Assembly: GCA_008711295.1 (NCBI GenBank)
Contig: VUYV01000070.1
Span: 1,193,839-1,257,838 of the forward strand
DNA: 64,000 nt
Direction: 5' to 3'
Origin: Anarhynchus alexandrinus
Lineage: Eukaryota > Chordata > Aves > Charadriiformes > Charadriidae
Shown piece by piece: positions 25,822 to 39,444 of this stretch. The notes under the pieces are model-generated. The model did not search any database. It was given only the letters and a program-made list of their open reading frames with translations, and was not told the DNA's origin. Position 1 is the stretch's first letter. Each line of letters begins with the position of its first letter. The position numbers and the translations under genes were made by a program.

Positions 25822-28800
25822 TATGGCATGTTGTGAACAAGAGAAAATATGTGGAAGATGGTGTTTGAGCCCATTTGTTCTTACCAAAATGCCATTTGAG
25901 TATGAGCAAGCCACTTGGTGTTTCCACTTGGTGGAAACAAATGATTTGAGGTCTGCAAGTGATGCTGAAAACTCCAGTGCACAAACGCAAGCAAACGTAG
26001 CCAAAACAAAACTCTTTGGGACTTTACAAAATCTTCTTTTAAGTTGATAATTTGGTGTTTTGTCTGTGGACAGGGAGTCATAATGCTTGTTTCCGTACCT
26101 TGAAGGAGTTCTTCCCAAGTCAACTTTTTTGTGTTAAATGTATAGGTGCTGTGGGATTTTGGAGATACAGAAGATTTTTCTGCTGTGTTAGTGATTTCCT
26201 GGCACTCTCTTGATGGAAAGCAGTACTCTTGGGCTTTTCCGGCAGGCAGTAGCTTTGAAGAAGACTTTAAATCTTCCAGGTATCCAAAAAAGCCGAGTGT
26301 TTGTCTGGAATTTGATGCGACAAGCATTGCAATCTACAGAAATGCTGAGTTGTGTGATTTTTCGTTTGTTCAGTTAATACTTACACCAAGTTTTTTGATT
26401 TGTGAGGAGAAAGACTGAATGCAGGTAACCAGGTAGAAACCAGTAGTTTGGTGTCTCATTAAGAGCATGGTTTGTACATAATTCCCCCACAATAAACCAA
26501 ATGGATCTGCAATCCAGTAGGCCGTTGCTTACTCTCAGAGCAGCTCGTTTGATTGGTTGTATAGAAACCCGTAATTTCTATAAGGAATGTGTGAATTGTT
26601 AGTGAGTAAAATAATGGCATTCAACTAAGTTTTGAATTGTAATAGCAAAGTCACAAAAGGCATATTCAACAGTATCTGCTATCTGCTATTGCTTATTTTA
26701 CTTCTGCCTTCCTTTCTTGGTCCATTTTCTTTTGCTTTTTCAGACCCATGATACCATACTATCGAACTATAAGATTTGATACATAAATGAAGGAGTATCT
26801 TCAGCCTGCGACTGCAAGAGAATATCTAAAAGACAGCAGGTGTTCATGGTGGACAGCAACCAGGGGCATGTTATCGCTGATAATGGGTTCGTCTTGGTGG
26901 AAGCAGTGTATCCTAAGACAGATGAATGGTGACTTTGGGGTTTCAGGAACAGCATCTGAGTTGGGTTCGGTTCCTGACTGCAGTGCAGATCCTCTGCCTT
27001 GCAGCCTCCTCCCCCTCACCTATAAGAGGGAAGGGAATTCAGCACCTTTCTGTCAAAGATGCTGAAGAGTGATATGGCTGAAACACCTGAAGTGTGAGTA
27101 TTGGGACAGGCAGCAGAACTGTTTTGTGTATCTGACCATGGTTACTGTAGTGGTACCATGTATGTCACATCACACTGAAAAGGTTGTACAACATAGCAGC
27201 AGGGAGAGGAGTTGTCTGTTTACTTTTTGCACTCTGGATGGGATCGAATCCTCTTCTGAAAGGAGACTGCCCTTCCCTGGGGTCTACCAGGCACGCTTGG
27301 TGTTTGGAGTTCAGGGTAAAATGAACAGAGAGAGGGAGAGCACAAGTGAGCGCTAAACAGGGAGCCTGTTGTCCCACATCAAGGTGAGAGACACCTGGGA
27401 GAATTAAGTGACCTTCCCTCCTGCAGAAGAAACGGACGCAGAGCCAAGCTTCAAGGGTGACAAGTACTACAAGACTCCCAAAAGATCTGCAGAATTAGTT
27501 TCAATTCCCTGAGAGGTGCTGGAGCGCAAAGCAGGTTTGGAGGCTTTTGTCAGCTCAAGCCCTGAACACATTTCCACCCAATGTAAGCTTCCTGCGATGC
27601 TTTTGCCCTTGTAGGTGCCTTTGGTCACTACTTACCTTCTGAGCATCTCTGTGTACTCTCCTGTGCACCATAACTAAAACCCTGTCCTGAAGGGAGATGT
27701 GGCCCGCTGTGCAATGAAACTTAAGCTGGGCAGGACACGGTGGGATTTGGGATGGTCCTCGGTCCTGCCACATTTCAAGACTAGGTGTAGACAGCTGTGT
27801 CTCTTGGTGAATGTGAAACTAGCTGTAACTGCGATAAATCGTAACGGTACAGCAGGGTACAAAAGAATTTCTGCAGTAGCAGACAAGCCTTGGTATATAA
27901 CAATGATGAATGGATTCATAAATGCCTTCCTAAATAAGAGGAATATTTTCTGAGTGACTCAGAGCTGCTGCGGGCCTAAATACTTACCTTTGTCTCTAGG
28001 TTGCTGTTCTAAGAGCTATCGCAGGAGGCAGATTCAAAGCCATTATCTTAAATTATTTTCACTGAGAACAAGTCATGTTTTTTTCTCAGAGAATTTTATA
28101 ATATTAGAATTATTTAAAACACTTAAATGTATTTGGGTTGTGAAACTTCAACTCTTTGAAAATAATTTCTTAGCTGCCACATCTGTTTTAGGTTTTGGGT
28201 TCTTTTTTTCCCTTTCAACTGCTTATCTATTTTTCTCATCAATAGGAAAAAGAAAGCTAAAACATTTGAGCCACTTGGAAGTTAAGAGAATAGGAAAGCA
28301 AGGCTGAACGTTACACTTATCTTGGAATAACAGGACCAGGGGGGACTAATTTCAGCTCTATCAGCTGATAGCTCAGTAATGAAAATGTCTGAGAAAATGT
28401 GAAATGAATAGCAACTGAGAAATATGGCCCCTCTTTCCTACACACACAAACTTTGTTTCCATCTCTTCCCATTTCTTCCCTTGACGCTACAAGAAAAGAA
28501 ATATTTATTTCAGGATTTGTCCTGGTTATCATCTTTTGAAGTAAGTATGCCTGTTGTAAGGCTGTGTAACAAAGTACTTGTTAAACTAATATCAAGAATT
28601 TCTAATGGAAATGTTTAGAATACCTAATTTTCCAAGGCCTAATTGGAAGCAACTTAAATTATTACATCAATAAAATTTGCTTGAGGGGAAGCCAAAAGGG
28701 ATTCACGTAACGAAATAAGAAGCCTTAGCTGGATAAAATTATTTTCACTGCAGAACATCTGAAAAGCTTTGCAGCTGTTGGATTAAAAGAAAAACTACTG

Positions 28801-30109
28801 AATTATTCTGAATTTTTTAACACATGGACATTTTAACATAAAAGATCATGCAACTTGCAAAAGGAACAGGCAAAGAGAAGCTGAGAAGCGTAAGTGTGAA
28901 CAGATTGCACTCCATTTGTTTGAAAACAACCCTTACCTGACTGAAGTGCAATGCCATTATACTCCCTACCAAACATCTTGTAATTCTAACACGCTTATTT
29001 TTATGGCTGTTTTTAAAGCTGTAAGAGTGTGACAACACAGTGGTTTAGGCCTTGGGTTTTAAAATCCCAGCTCTCTTGCGAACCCAAGGTGCAAATCCAA
29101 ACTACTCTCAGCTCATGCCTTCATCCTGCATTTGATGCTATTTGCAGCTTGTGATTCTCGAGTCTCGTGGACAAAAGCTAACCCCCCAAGATTTTGACTG
29201 TTCCGTGTCTATACAAAAACAGTCTTCGCAGCAGATGTGGGAGCGGGGGCTGGGAGGGAGCCATTTCAATTTTCCTACAAATTCCCCCTCTCTCCCTGCA
29301 GTTACACTCAGACCTGTGCATGTCTGTGGGCAACGACCCTCCAAATCAGAGGCTGCTACTGAAGGGCTTTGGCCGGCTGCTCTCACGCTGTCAATGCAGC
29401 TGTGAACTTAAGGAGTATCTAATCGTTCCCTGCTGGAGTCAGTGAAGATTTGTGTGCATAAAATGTGAATGAGTAAAGGTGTAACCAGCTATCCTGGTGG
29501 TGGCTGACCAAGTCCCAACCTCTTCAAAAAACGTTGAAATTGTCACTCTGGTGCACCTGTGTGACTGTAATAAATGACCTACGCTCACACACTGAAGATG
29601 ATGAAGCTTTTTGCCCAGGCAAAATCTTCTCAGGAAATAAAATACATTACAATGTTGGCAGGGAAGGATATGTAACTCATATCCTAGACTTATTCCATAT
29701 ACAAAATACCATCAAACACTCATACGTGCTTTCAACGTATAAACTTAAAAAATCAGAATATGTATCAATGGAGACTATAGAGACACCATTCTAGGATGCT
29801 GTTCACGTTATTACTTTTTAGCAGAGCTTAGCAGAAGACAAAGTAGGTTGCCGTCTTAGTAAGAAATTAAGAATAAGGAGAAAAAAATGAGAACCTCATA
29901 AAAAACTAGCAAGCGTTAAACTTTCATTATTCATGGGCTACACATCTTTCCCACAAAAACTGGCAACTGGAGAAGAATGTTTTCTCAAATTTTTATTTTA
30001 ATGAGGAATATTTCTTGCTCATCAGGTAATGTTTAAAGCTAAAGCTGCTTCACAAACTTTATTTTCTGAGAATTCTGAATAGATACAGGTTAATTATTGG
30101 CTTACAGTA
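25822..30109. other. Intergenic stretch without recognised genes
   Basis: AT-rich, unique-looking sequence. The part from about 25.77 to 26.42 kb is unusually poor in stop codons on both strands, but the translations resemble no family I know. GC is somewhat higher at 26.85-27.75 and 29.1-29.4 kb. No repeats, RNA genes or splice-bounded exons could be supported. Confidence 0.6.
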
Positions 30110-30532
30110 AAGCTCTGAGGAGAGGCTGAGAGAGTTGAAGCTGTTCAGCCTGGAGAAGAGAAGGCTCCGGGGAGATCTTCTTGCGGCCTTCCAGTACCTA
30201 AAGGGGACCTACAGGAGAGCTTGGGAAGGACTTTTTACTAGGGCATGTAGTGATAGGACGAGGGGGAATGGCTTTAAAGTGGAAGAGAGCAGGTTTAGAT
30301 TAAACATTAGGAAGAAATTTCTCTCTCTGAGGGTGGTGAGGCACTGGAACAGGTTGCCCAGAGAGGTTGTTGAGGCCCCATCCCTGGAGGTGTTCAAGGC
30401 CAGGCTGGATGGGGCCTTGGGCAGCCTGGTCTAGTGGGAGGTGTCCCTGTCTATGGCAGGGGGGTTGGAACTTGATGATCTTCAAGGTCCCTTCCAACCT
30501 AAACCATTCTATGACTCTATGATTTTATGATT
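30110..30532 (+). mobile_element. CR1 LINE, 5'-truncated, sense
   Basis: This copy keeps the end of the CR1 ORF2 protein and the 3' tail. The frame from 30,135 reads [20 protein letters not shown], then [20 protein letters not shown], and stays open until the stop at 30,432-30,434. The tail then follows (GGTCCCTTCCAACCTAAACC and decayed ATTCTATGA copies). It is severely 5'-truncated, as is usual for CR1, and fairly well preserved. Confidence 0.97.
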
Positions 30533-33500
30533 CTTCACACCTCTGATTCAGTTTTGTGGGTTTCCTGCAGCTGAAGCTCCTGAGAATAGTTACACTACTT
30601 CTTTTAAAGATCCCATTTTTAGTATTGCAGCAAAAGTTTACAAAAAAGTCAGATCAGCAGCCTCTGCCTCCCAATGCAGTCACATATCTGCGGAATTCAA
30701 AGCACAGTTCTCTAGAAGCTGCTAATTGCCTGTCAATCTTCTGGCACGCTAGCAGTTCACACATTTTTGCTATCGACCTAGCAGATTAATAGTATAACCC
30801 AAACAAAGGAACAAAGGCTAAACTGTTCAATTGGGAAGGGTAATGTGTGGTCTTTTCAGGCCAAGATTAACAGAGAAACAGAAAAATGGTGTTCTTTGTA
30901 AAACTAAAGCTGCAGTGACCTTAACTCTGGCAAACAGACTGAATGAGTTCAGCACTATTTGCCAGCAAAACCTGAAACAGCAGTGCTTTAAAAAAAAGAA
31001 AGAAAAAAAAATAAAGGAAAACCCCCAAACCTTATATTGAAAGATCTTTCCAAGCAAAATGAAGTAAAATTAAAATTAATTTGGTTTCACTTTTAGGATT
31101 CAGCAGCGTAGCTAAAATATTTCACAAAGCAATGCTGGAAACTGTTGACCATTATGCCACAGCCTTATGCTGAATGTATTTTTAGTATCTGTGTGAGTCT
31201 ATTTTCAGGATAAAACAGCACTGTTTGAAAAAGGGTGTTTAAATTTTCTTCTGGTATCTTTGGGACTTGTATTCTTGGATTGAGGTCAGTCAGAATAAGG
31301 GTACTATTATTACTGAAATGAACATTTTTATAGTTACTTGTATATCCATCATAGCTAGGAACTCCAACTGAGACTGGGACTCCAGTGTGCTAGCATTGAG
31401 CCAACGCCAAAGACGAGCCCCTGAAAATTTCAAGTCCCTCTATACTGTGGAGTTTCCAGTCAAAGCTTCATAATTGAGTTTGCAGTAAGATTTGCTCTCT
31501 AAGCAGAGCAGTGCTGGATGAAAAGGGTGACTTGCGTGTGGATTGACTGCTCCAAAAGGCATTTTAGCTACCGTTATTGACATTTACTTGGTGTTAATTA
31601 GTTACCATCTGGAAAGAAAGATTCCTTTCAGGCTAAAAGAGAAAATACACAAAATGGACCTCTGGTCTTCCTTTATTTCTTGAGGCAGATTTTGTTTCCA
31701 AGGGTGTAATGACATGTAGTTTTCCCTTTACCTTTGGCTTCTTGTTCCTGCTACCACACCCATGTCCACATCCTCAGTTGTTCTAATACACTATTTTTGC
31801 AGGACTGCGTGATAAATCTGAGTCATTAAAAGTGATCCACTACACAATGAAGTGATTGGGAAGTCAGTATTCTCAGCCCAGACCATTTCAGCAACAGACC
31901 AGCAGGGGTGAGCACCAGCAGACGGGCAGGGGAGAACCGGCACCAGCTGCATTGCTGCAGCCAATGCATCGTATTATCACACCCTCAGTCTCTGTATTGC
32001 GACCCCTTACTTTTGAGAACAGTTATTCTCTTCATTGCTGCTGTTGCCAGTCCCAAATAATATCTGCTTTCGAGGCCAGATGAATCAGAAGCCCTGGAAA
32101 ATGTTAAAAAGCAAAAATCAGAAAGTCTGAAGCAAGAATCAGCTATTCTGATATAGTCTGACCTCTTAACGAGCCCAGAAGGCTCTCCCAATAATTTTTG
32201 CAGAAATTGCTTACATTCTGTTTGAGCAGTACCTCCATCCTCTGCATCTTCTTCATTGCTCCCAATGGCTTTGGCTCAACCTTGTAACATCTTTCTTGCT
32301 TGTGGTCTCATGATCAGCTTAAATCTACATTTGCTGCCAAAGGGTCAGTTCCCATCAAGCAGCGGCCACGTGTTCAGTCACCTTCTCGTGCGCCCACATT
32401 TTCGCATCCATGCTGCTGTGCACTCAGGACATCATGGCGCCTAACCCCAGAGAGGATGAAACTCAGAGTTGTTGATTTCAGCAGGGCTCCTGTTTAGGAT
32501 GAGGCAAGGCCTGGAATCAGTGTGAAACCACATCCCAAGTGTCTTAAAGATTTGAGCTTTGTCACAGCCAAAGGAAAGGAGGAGCAGGGAAGGCAGCATA
32601 CAGCTGGGTGAGGAGCCTGGTGTTTTGCAGGTCATTCCCTCAGCCGAATTCTCTGCACCCCCGGGAGCGCCACTGGATGAAACACAGTCCTCGGCAAGCT
32701 GCAGCATTGGGAGTTTGTAAGATGCTTGCAGATATTTTAACTAGTGGCAGGAAAGGCTGTGAGAGCCGTGTGTTTGGAGACTTGTTGTGACTGTCTTAAC
32801 TGTCTGTGGGCCACCACATACTCTCCCGAAGAGTTCACATACTTCATATGGAAACCTGTCGTTTTCCTTACTGATATCCTATTGCATCAGTGGCCTCCAC
32901 AAACTGTACAGTGGATGAAAATGCAGAAACTAGCTTATCTTTCAATATAATTAATGAATAATTCTTGTGACTAAATGGTGGTCTGAAAAGCACATGTCAG
33001 ATAGCCATCCTGAATGTTTGGCTTTGAAATTTCAAGATAATTTAAACTATCTGTGTGACTTATAGTGCTGTCATTTTCATTCCCTGATTTCATGCACATA
33101 ATTCATAGAAAAGGATTTCTAAAATGCAGCCTTAAGGTTGGATTCAAGTTTTGTTTTCTGTGAATATTCTGCAATATTAATTTGAAATTTTTCGTTGCTA
33201 GGGACAGTCAATTCAGTAAACTCATTCAATCACCTATATATTCTTGATGAGTTATAAGGTATCCACCCTTCTTTAGTAAAGGATGCAATTAGCAGTATTT
33301 CATCTTATAGTCATAAAAAAAATAGGGAACTTTCAGCCTGGAATCAGAGCCAGGAGACTTTCAATTGCAGTCAAAGAAACTAAAGTAAGGGCATATATTA
33401 AATGCAGGTAGAAGAATATTTCAGACCTTAGAAAATCAATTGAGAAGTAATGAACATTGATGAACATATAAAACTTGCAGAAAGTCTCATTTATTCATTG

Positions 33501-34670
33501 TGAGCTTCAATAAAGGGCATCTCATTTGTCTGCTACAGAGCTGGAGCAGGATGGATTACACTACATAGTGAATATTTTGTTTTGCATTTTATTGATCTGA
33601 AGGGGAAATACCGATTGTACGGTAGAGTATGAACTGGATTCAAAGCCACTAATGTCAATGGAAAGATTTCTTTTGACTTCAGGGTGTTTAGAGCAGCTTA
33701 CATCTGTGAAGTATCAGTTGCACAATCAATGTAAAATGGTTACACAATCCTGGACAAAAGTGAGGAATATTTTCTGTCTGACCCAAATGGACCGTAGCTA
33801 CTTCCTAGCTTTTTGTTCTATGAACCTAACCACATAGAACAAAACTACAGTCTTTAATTTAACAGATCATCTCAGATAGGAGAGATTGCATCCAGTCTGT
33901 GTGTGCCCATAGAAGTACATGCATGCATGCATTCTCCCACCTTGACTTTCAGGGCTGCTTGTAGAATATGGGCTTGAAAAACTAAATTTTGGGCAGAAAT
34001 GGTTAGATGCTAGAAGGGAATTTTGTCCACCATCTTAGAAAGACACTTCACAGATATGGGTGTAACCCTAAAATTACTGTAACCTTAAATGATAATTTGA
34101 ATTGTATCCAATGAGTTGTGCCTTGGAGTAGCAGCACTCAGGGGTATAGTTGAAGAGAAAAACATCCTTTTTGTGAGACCAAGCACCAGATGTTGGGAAG
34201 ATGAGGGACATCAGAAGGGGTATCCTTTGTCCTTATGACTGAGTCTGGCTGAAATATGTCCAACAGGCAGAAATGTCTTATTCTTAGCCTCCTCCATCAG
34301 TGTTTGAAGAGTTTAAAGGTAACTCTAAAACTGAAGGAAAATAGAGGCCTCCCATGTCAAAGTATAGACAATGGGGAATGGATGATGACTCTGTGGAGGC
34401 ACGGATTTTAAATATGTGTGCTCTGTATCTTTTTGTTCCATTGATATTTCAGGGTAGATTTTTTTAGAGCAAATGCACTGAACTTCACTTACAGTTGCAG
34501 CTATTTTGACAGTCAGTAACTTGAATCAGAATTGCAGGTTCCTCTTTGCAATACATGCACAAAGACTGTGAGATAGCTCTTTTCCTCTTTCCCCTTTTTT
34601 CACTTTATTTCAAGGTATTGGAAAATTCTTTGTACCCCAGAGGACTAGGACAGATTTCTTCTGATACTTG
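30533..34670. other. Intergenic stretch without recognised genes
   Basis: AT-rich sequence. An A-rich run lies at about 30,987-31,020, a possible relic of an old amniote dispersed repeat at about 31,355-31,435, and an ATGC repeat at 33,917-33,932. Short open frames have no recognisable homology. Confidence 0.6.
33917..33932. repeat. (ATGC)n short repeat, self-complementary
   Basis: ACATGCATGCATGCAT: three and a half ATGC units that form a palindrome of alternating purines and pyrimidines. Confidence 0.85.
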
Positions 34671-35660
34671 AATCATAGAATCATAGAATGGTTTGGGTTG
34701 GAAGGGACCTTAAATATCACCTAGTTCCAATCCCCCTGCCATAGTCAGGGACACTTCCCACTAGACCAGGTCACTGAAAGCCCCATCCAGCCTGGCCTTG
34801 AACACCTCCAGGGATTAGGCATCCGCAGCTTCCCTGGGCAACCTGTTCCAGTGTCTCACCACCCTCACAGTAAAGAATTTAATCCTAATATCTAATCTAA
34901 ATCTACCCTCTTCCAGTTTAAAACCATTACCCTTTGTCCTATCACTACACTCCCTGATAAAGTGTCCCTCCCCACCTTTTCTGTAGGCCCCCTTTAAGAA
35001 CTGAAAGGCTGCTACAAGGTCTCCCTGGATCCTTCTCTTCTGCAGGCTGAACACCCCCAACTCTCAGCCTGTCTTCATAGGAGAGGTGCTCCAGCCCTCT
35101 GATCATCTTTGTGGCTTTCCTCTGGACCTGCTCCACCAGGTCCATATCTTTACTGTGCTGAGGGCTCCAGAGCTGGACGCAGTACTCCAGGTTGGGGAGA
35201 ATCACCTGCCTTGACCTGCTGGCCACACTTCTTTTGATGCAGCCCAGGATGCCGTTTGCCTTCTGGGCTGCAAGTGCACATTGCTGGCTCATGTTGAGTT
35301 TCTCATCCACCAAAACCACCAAGTCCTTCTCCTCAGGGCTGCTCTCAATCCATTCTCGGCCCAGCCTTTGTTTGTTCTTGAGATTGCCCTGACCCACATG
35401 CAGGACCCTGCACTTGGCCATGTTGAACTTCATGAAGTTGGCATGGCCCACCTCTCAAGCTTGTCCAGGTCCCTCTGGATGGCATCTTTTCCCTCCAGCA
35501 TGTCGACTGCTTCACACAGCTTGGTGTCATCAGCAAACTTGCTGAGGGTGCACTCAATCCCACTGTCCATGTTGCCGACAAAGATGTTAAACAGCACCAG
35601 TTCCAGCACCAACCCTGAGGAATGCCACTTGCCACTGGTCACCACTTGGATGTTGAGCTA
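34671..35660 (-). mobile_element. CR1 LINE, 5'-truncated, antisense (about 1 kb)
   Basis: The plus strand starts with the reverse-complement tail (AATCATAGAATCATAGAATG) and continues back through the CR1 ORF2 C-terminal region. On the minus strand the frame shows [20 protein letters not shown], then [17 protein letters not shown], then [20 protein letters not shown], and a frameshifted continuation with [16 protein letters not shown]. Further 5', relics of the reverse transcriptase ([25 protein letters not shown]) keep the FADD box. Frameshifts and lost bases show it is dead. It ends near 35,660 by 5' truncation. Confidence 0.97.
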
Positions 35661-38600
35661 AATGACAGTGGAGTTCAGCTCCTGTATGGTACAATCTGGC
35701 CTGAAATATCAGAAATATAAGATAGATGTAATATGCTGTGCACTGGTGACAAATTTATCACAAAACATTAATACAATTAACACAATGATGTTCTTTGTTC
35801 GGTGATTTTGACAACTGCAGTTTGCCGTTAGTCATGATGAAATGGGCTAGTTAAAGATGTCCATATGCATATTTTAAAAAACCCTTTAAACAGGCATTAG
35901 AAATCTCTCACTATGCTATTTAGTCTTTACTAAAAATTGATGAGTCCTGCTGGGCTTTGCTTCAATTTTCATATAAGTCAGAAGTGATGTGTAATTTGTT
36001 TTAGAAACTGATGAGGTTTCAGATATGTCCTATTTTTGGAGGGAGTGTAAATTAGGGTGGCTGATGAACATGTGGCTACTTGTACTTCTTCTGCTCTATA
36101 ACTCAGTAGTAGAAATGTGCTTCTGGGAACAATAGAAAGTGCTGAATGGGCTTGTAATGTTCACTTAATGACAAGGAGAGAGAGAGGGAAGATTTGGACT
36201 ACTGCAGAGAAATGGATGCTTTTGGCAAGACGAGCGATTTTGTTTCAGAGCTGGTTTTCAGCTGGACTGTGGGTGGCACTGGCAAAGCTTTTCACAGGAA
36301 GACTGGGCATTATCCTCTATTCATATTCTGATGCTGCTCCACTTACCAGTGCTGCTAAGAAATTAGCAATGTGGTCAGATTTATACAGCCTGTCAGAGAA
36401 CTGCATTTTATCACTTTCTTTTCTCCACACAGAAGCCCTCTGCCTCTGCTGGCTTGTACCTTTCTTCCAAACCACTGTCATCAGTCATGCAGGGGGAAAG
36501 CTGAGCTCTTGATGTGCTAGATCCTGGACAGCCTCATCAGGCAAGAAGAGAGTCAATGAAAGCCCCTCACCTCAAGACTTAGTTTGGAGTTCAAACATAA
36601 GCACTTGCAAACAATATAAAAACAATCACCATAATTGCCAGTGTAGTCTTCAGTCTGGCTCTAAATTTGCTTCTCTTTAGTGTCTCTTCAACAATGACAA
36701 AGAACAGACCAAATCTTTAATCCCCGTGTATGCTATGTATCGGAAAAGTCAGCCTTAAATAGTTCTTGAGTATTTCATTGTGTCATAGGCTTCATCTTTG
36801 GATCTATACCTACTTTTAAAATTGCCCACTGCTACAGCACACAATGAATTTCTTGCATTTCAAATCTCAAAACAAGCCAAATCCTACTTCTGATTGGGAT
36901 GTTCAATACCATAAATACCAGAGGAGAGGAAAGCTATTATGGCTTAACAAGATTTTAGTTATAGATCAAATAGTTACAGTGAGGAGAGTGGGAAAGATTA
37001 TATTTGACTCCAGATACTGTGAATATCTATAGTAGGCTCAAATACCAAGATGTCAGCAGTTGCTCAGAAGATCTTTCCTGGTGTAGTCCATCCATTAATT
37101 TTCTGGGAATAGGAAAGAAAATAGTCTTCTCCATAGGTTTTTACGGCGCTAGAGTGATTTATCCACTTTTCTTTCAAAAGGCTAGAAGACTATGAGATCT
37201 TGAACCATCCTCAAGAGTGCTGTTGAACAATGTGTACAATGGAGCAGTAAAAGCAAGGAAAGCAAAGGTAATTATTATTATTGCTTTTTATAATGATGAT
37301 GATGACTGCCAGAGCTAGTTACTGATCTTTAGTACAGAACATGTCCACAACCTTCCCACAATTTTCTCGTGTCCTAAACATGGAGAATTATTATGTCTTC
37401 ATCTTTTCACAGCATATAGCAATATATCCCTCAGACAACAGGGATACAACAGAGATACTAGATTCTAACCCATACAGTCACATCCTGGAAATTGTATTAA
37501 GTGGACTAAGTAAAACATTAATTTCCATGAGTTCACTACTCAATTAGCATCCCAAACTGCTGCAAGATCATCAAGCATGACGAAGAATAAGAAGAAAAAA
37601 GTTGTCTTCTGTATTTTACATTCAGCAGCAGCCACACTGCATTTATCTACAGTAAAAATGCTTGTGCATCTGCTTTCTTCCCAGGGCTTCAGTGCATACT
37701 AATTATTTTCTCATGTATATTAACTAGGATTTTATAGCTTTTGCTGCTTTGTGCACTGTTTCAAATCTTTATCCCATAGCTTTTCTGATATCTTGCTTGC
37801 TTAAAGCTGAAAATATTTTTTTCATAAAAGTCTGGTGCAAATTCCTTCTTGTACATGGCAAGAGTCTTGTAAGTTTACTAATACTGCATAGTACAAAGAC
37901 CATACTCTTTAGAGGAGTCTTACATTTCCTGAGTAAAGTGAAGCACTGAAGTATATTAAGGTGAATTGCCTTGTTTTATGATGTTTCATTTGCCTTCAGC
38001 CACAAGCTGGACAGGCCAGGTCCCTCTAAAAATGCCAAGAGACTCATTACGAGCCTCCGCACTGATGACTAACCTTAACATCACACATACTTGGTACATA
38101 TGGTTTACAGATGCTACAGGTGTTTAAACGAGGTATTTACAGCTCTAAGCTTTGTCCTCATTGTCCGCTTCCCACCATTCCTCGTCTCTCTTGCTTTACT
38201 TGAATTCCTAGTAAAACATCATCTTTTTTGAAACAATTCACCAGTCTTTGACATATCACCCTGATATTTATTGAGATCTTGGTCTGCCTTTCTCCTATAA
38301 TATGTTTAAGTAAGAAATTAATATTTTTTCCTGTTCTTCGTTGGAAGAGAAATATTCCTTCAGCATACTAAGTCGTGATTAAAGTCAGCAATTTCCTCTT
38401 CTCTCTCCTCATTTAGCCAGCACTGGAAATATCCTTTTCTATATTACTGCTTGGCCTAAATAATATGTAATTCACAATTGGTATTAATACTGCATCTGGC
38501 CATTACACCTTGCTCTGCTTCAGTAGTTCTCTCCATGGTCCAGGGGTTGCCTTTATTAGCAGGTCAGACTGAGAAGCGAGTCTGCTGAAGAAGAACTGCA

Positions 38601-39444
38601 AATAGGATTCCCAATCCCCTCCTAACTGTTCTGACATATTATCTAATCTTTGCAAGCCCATAAAACCTAAGATGAGAACTACCTACACATTTAACTTTAC
38701 AATACAGTCACACTTTGCTGATTTTTAGCTTTTTTCCCCCCCACATACACTTCAAACAGGTCCAGTTTTTAATTTATTGTGGGAATAGGAGGATGGGGAA
38801 AATATATTCCAGGTAATGCTCTCAAAATATTTATAATTGCTAGTTGACAGCTGGAAGCTTATTGCATTATATGTTAAAGAGTTTTTCACATCATCTCGTG
38901 TAGTGAAAGGGATGTGGCCTTGTGCATGGTGCTATGCATGCATTTGGCTAGGCCAGTCCATCCCACTGAAAAACAGAATCAAAAGCCACAGTTCCTGCTG
39001 TAAAACAGTTACACCCAGTCCATGGCACCCTTGACTGCTTGATTGATTCAACATACGATGCTTAAAATGAGGCTAGACTCTGGAAATTGACTCTGTAAAA
39101 GCACAGTACGGAGACTTTCCACATTTGCAGTGTCATATGGCACTTCTTTCACTTTGCTTATGCCTTATTTTTATTTGTACCTGCCATTTTCTAGCCCTGC
39201 ACCCTGGCCATGGCAGTCACACGCTGCCACCTGCAATAATCTGCCACCAAATTATCTCTTCTTGGGCAATTTGAGAGAGCTGTGTTTTTTTCAGAGGTTG
39301 CTTTATCTTTGTAAAATTATGTCCGCTTTCTTCAGTACAAAAAAGAAAGAACACCTTGAAGTTTAGGTTTACCCTAATATCCAGGGAGCATATGTGGAAT
39401 TCCCAGGTCTCCCCAAAACTTTTCTAGTCTGTATTTCCCTAGTT
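35661..39444. other. Intergenic stretch without recognised genes
   Basis: AT-rich. Short ATT and GAT trinucleotide runs lie near 37,270-37,306. The open frame at 36,117-36,512 resembles no protein family I know and lacks splice context. I see no other features. Confidence 0.6.

Noticed and set aside
27238..27255. GGGATCGAATCCTC, T-loop-like sequence
   Set aside because: The upstream 60 bases cannot be folded into the other tRNA arms, and no A box is present.
34945..35451. 168-codon minus-strand frame as a host gene
   Set aside because: It is the C-terminal part of CR1 ORF2, with frameshifts and truncation, so it is a dead mobile element.
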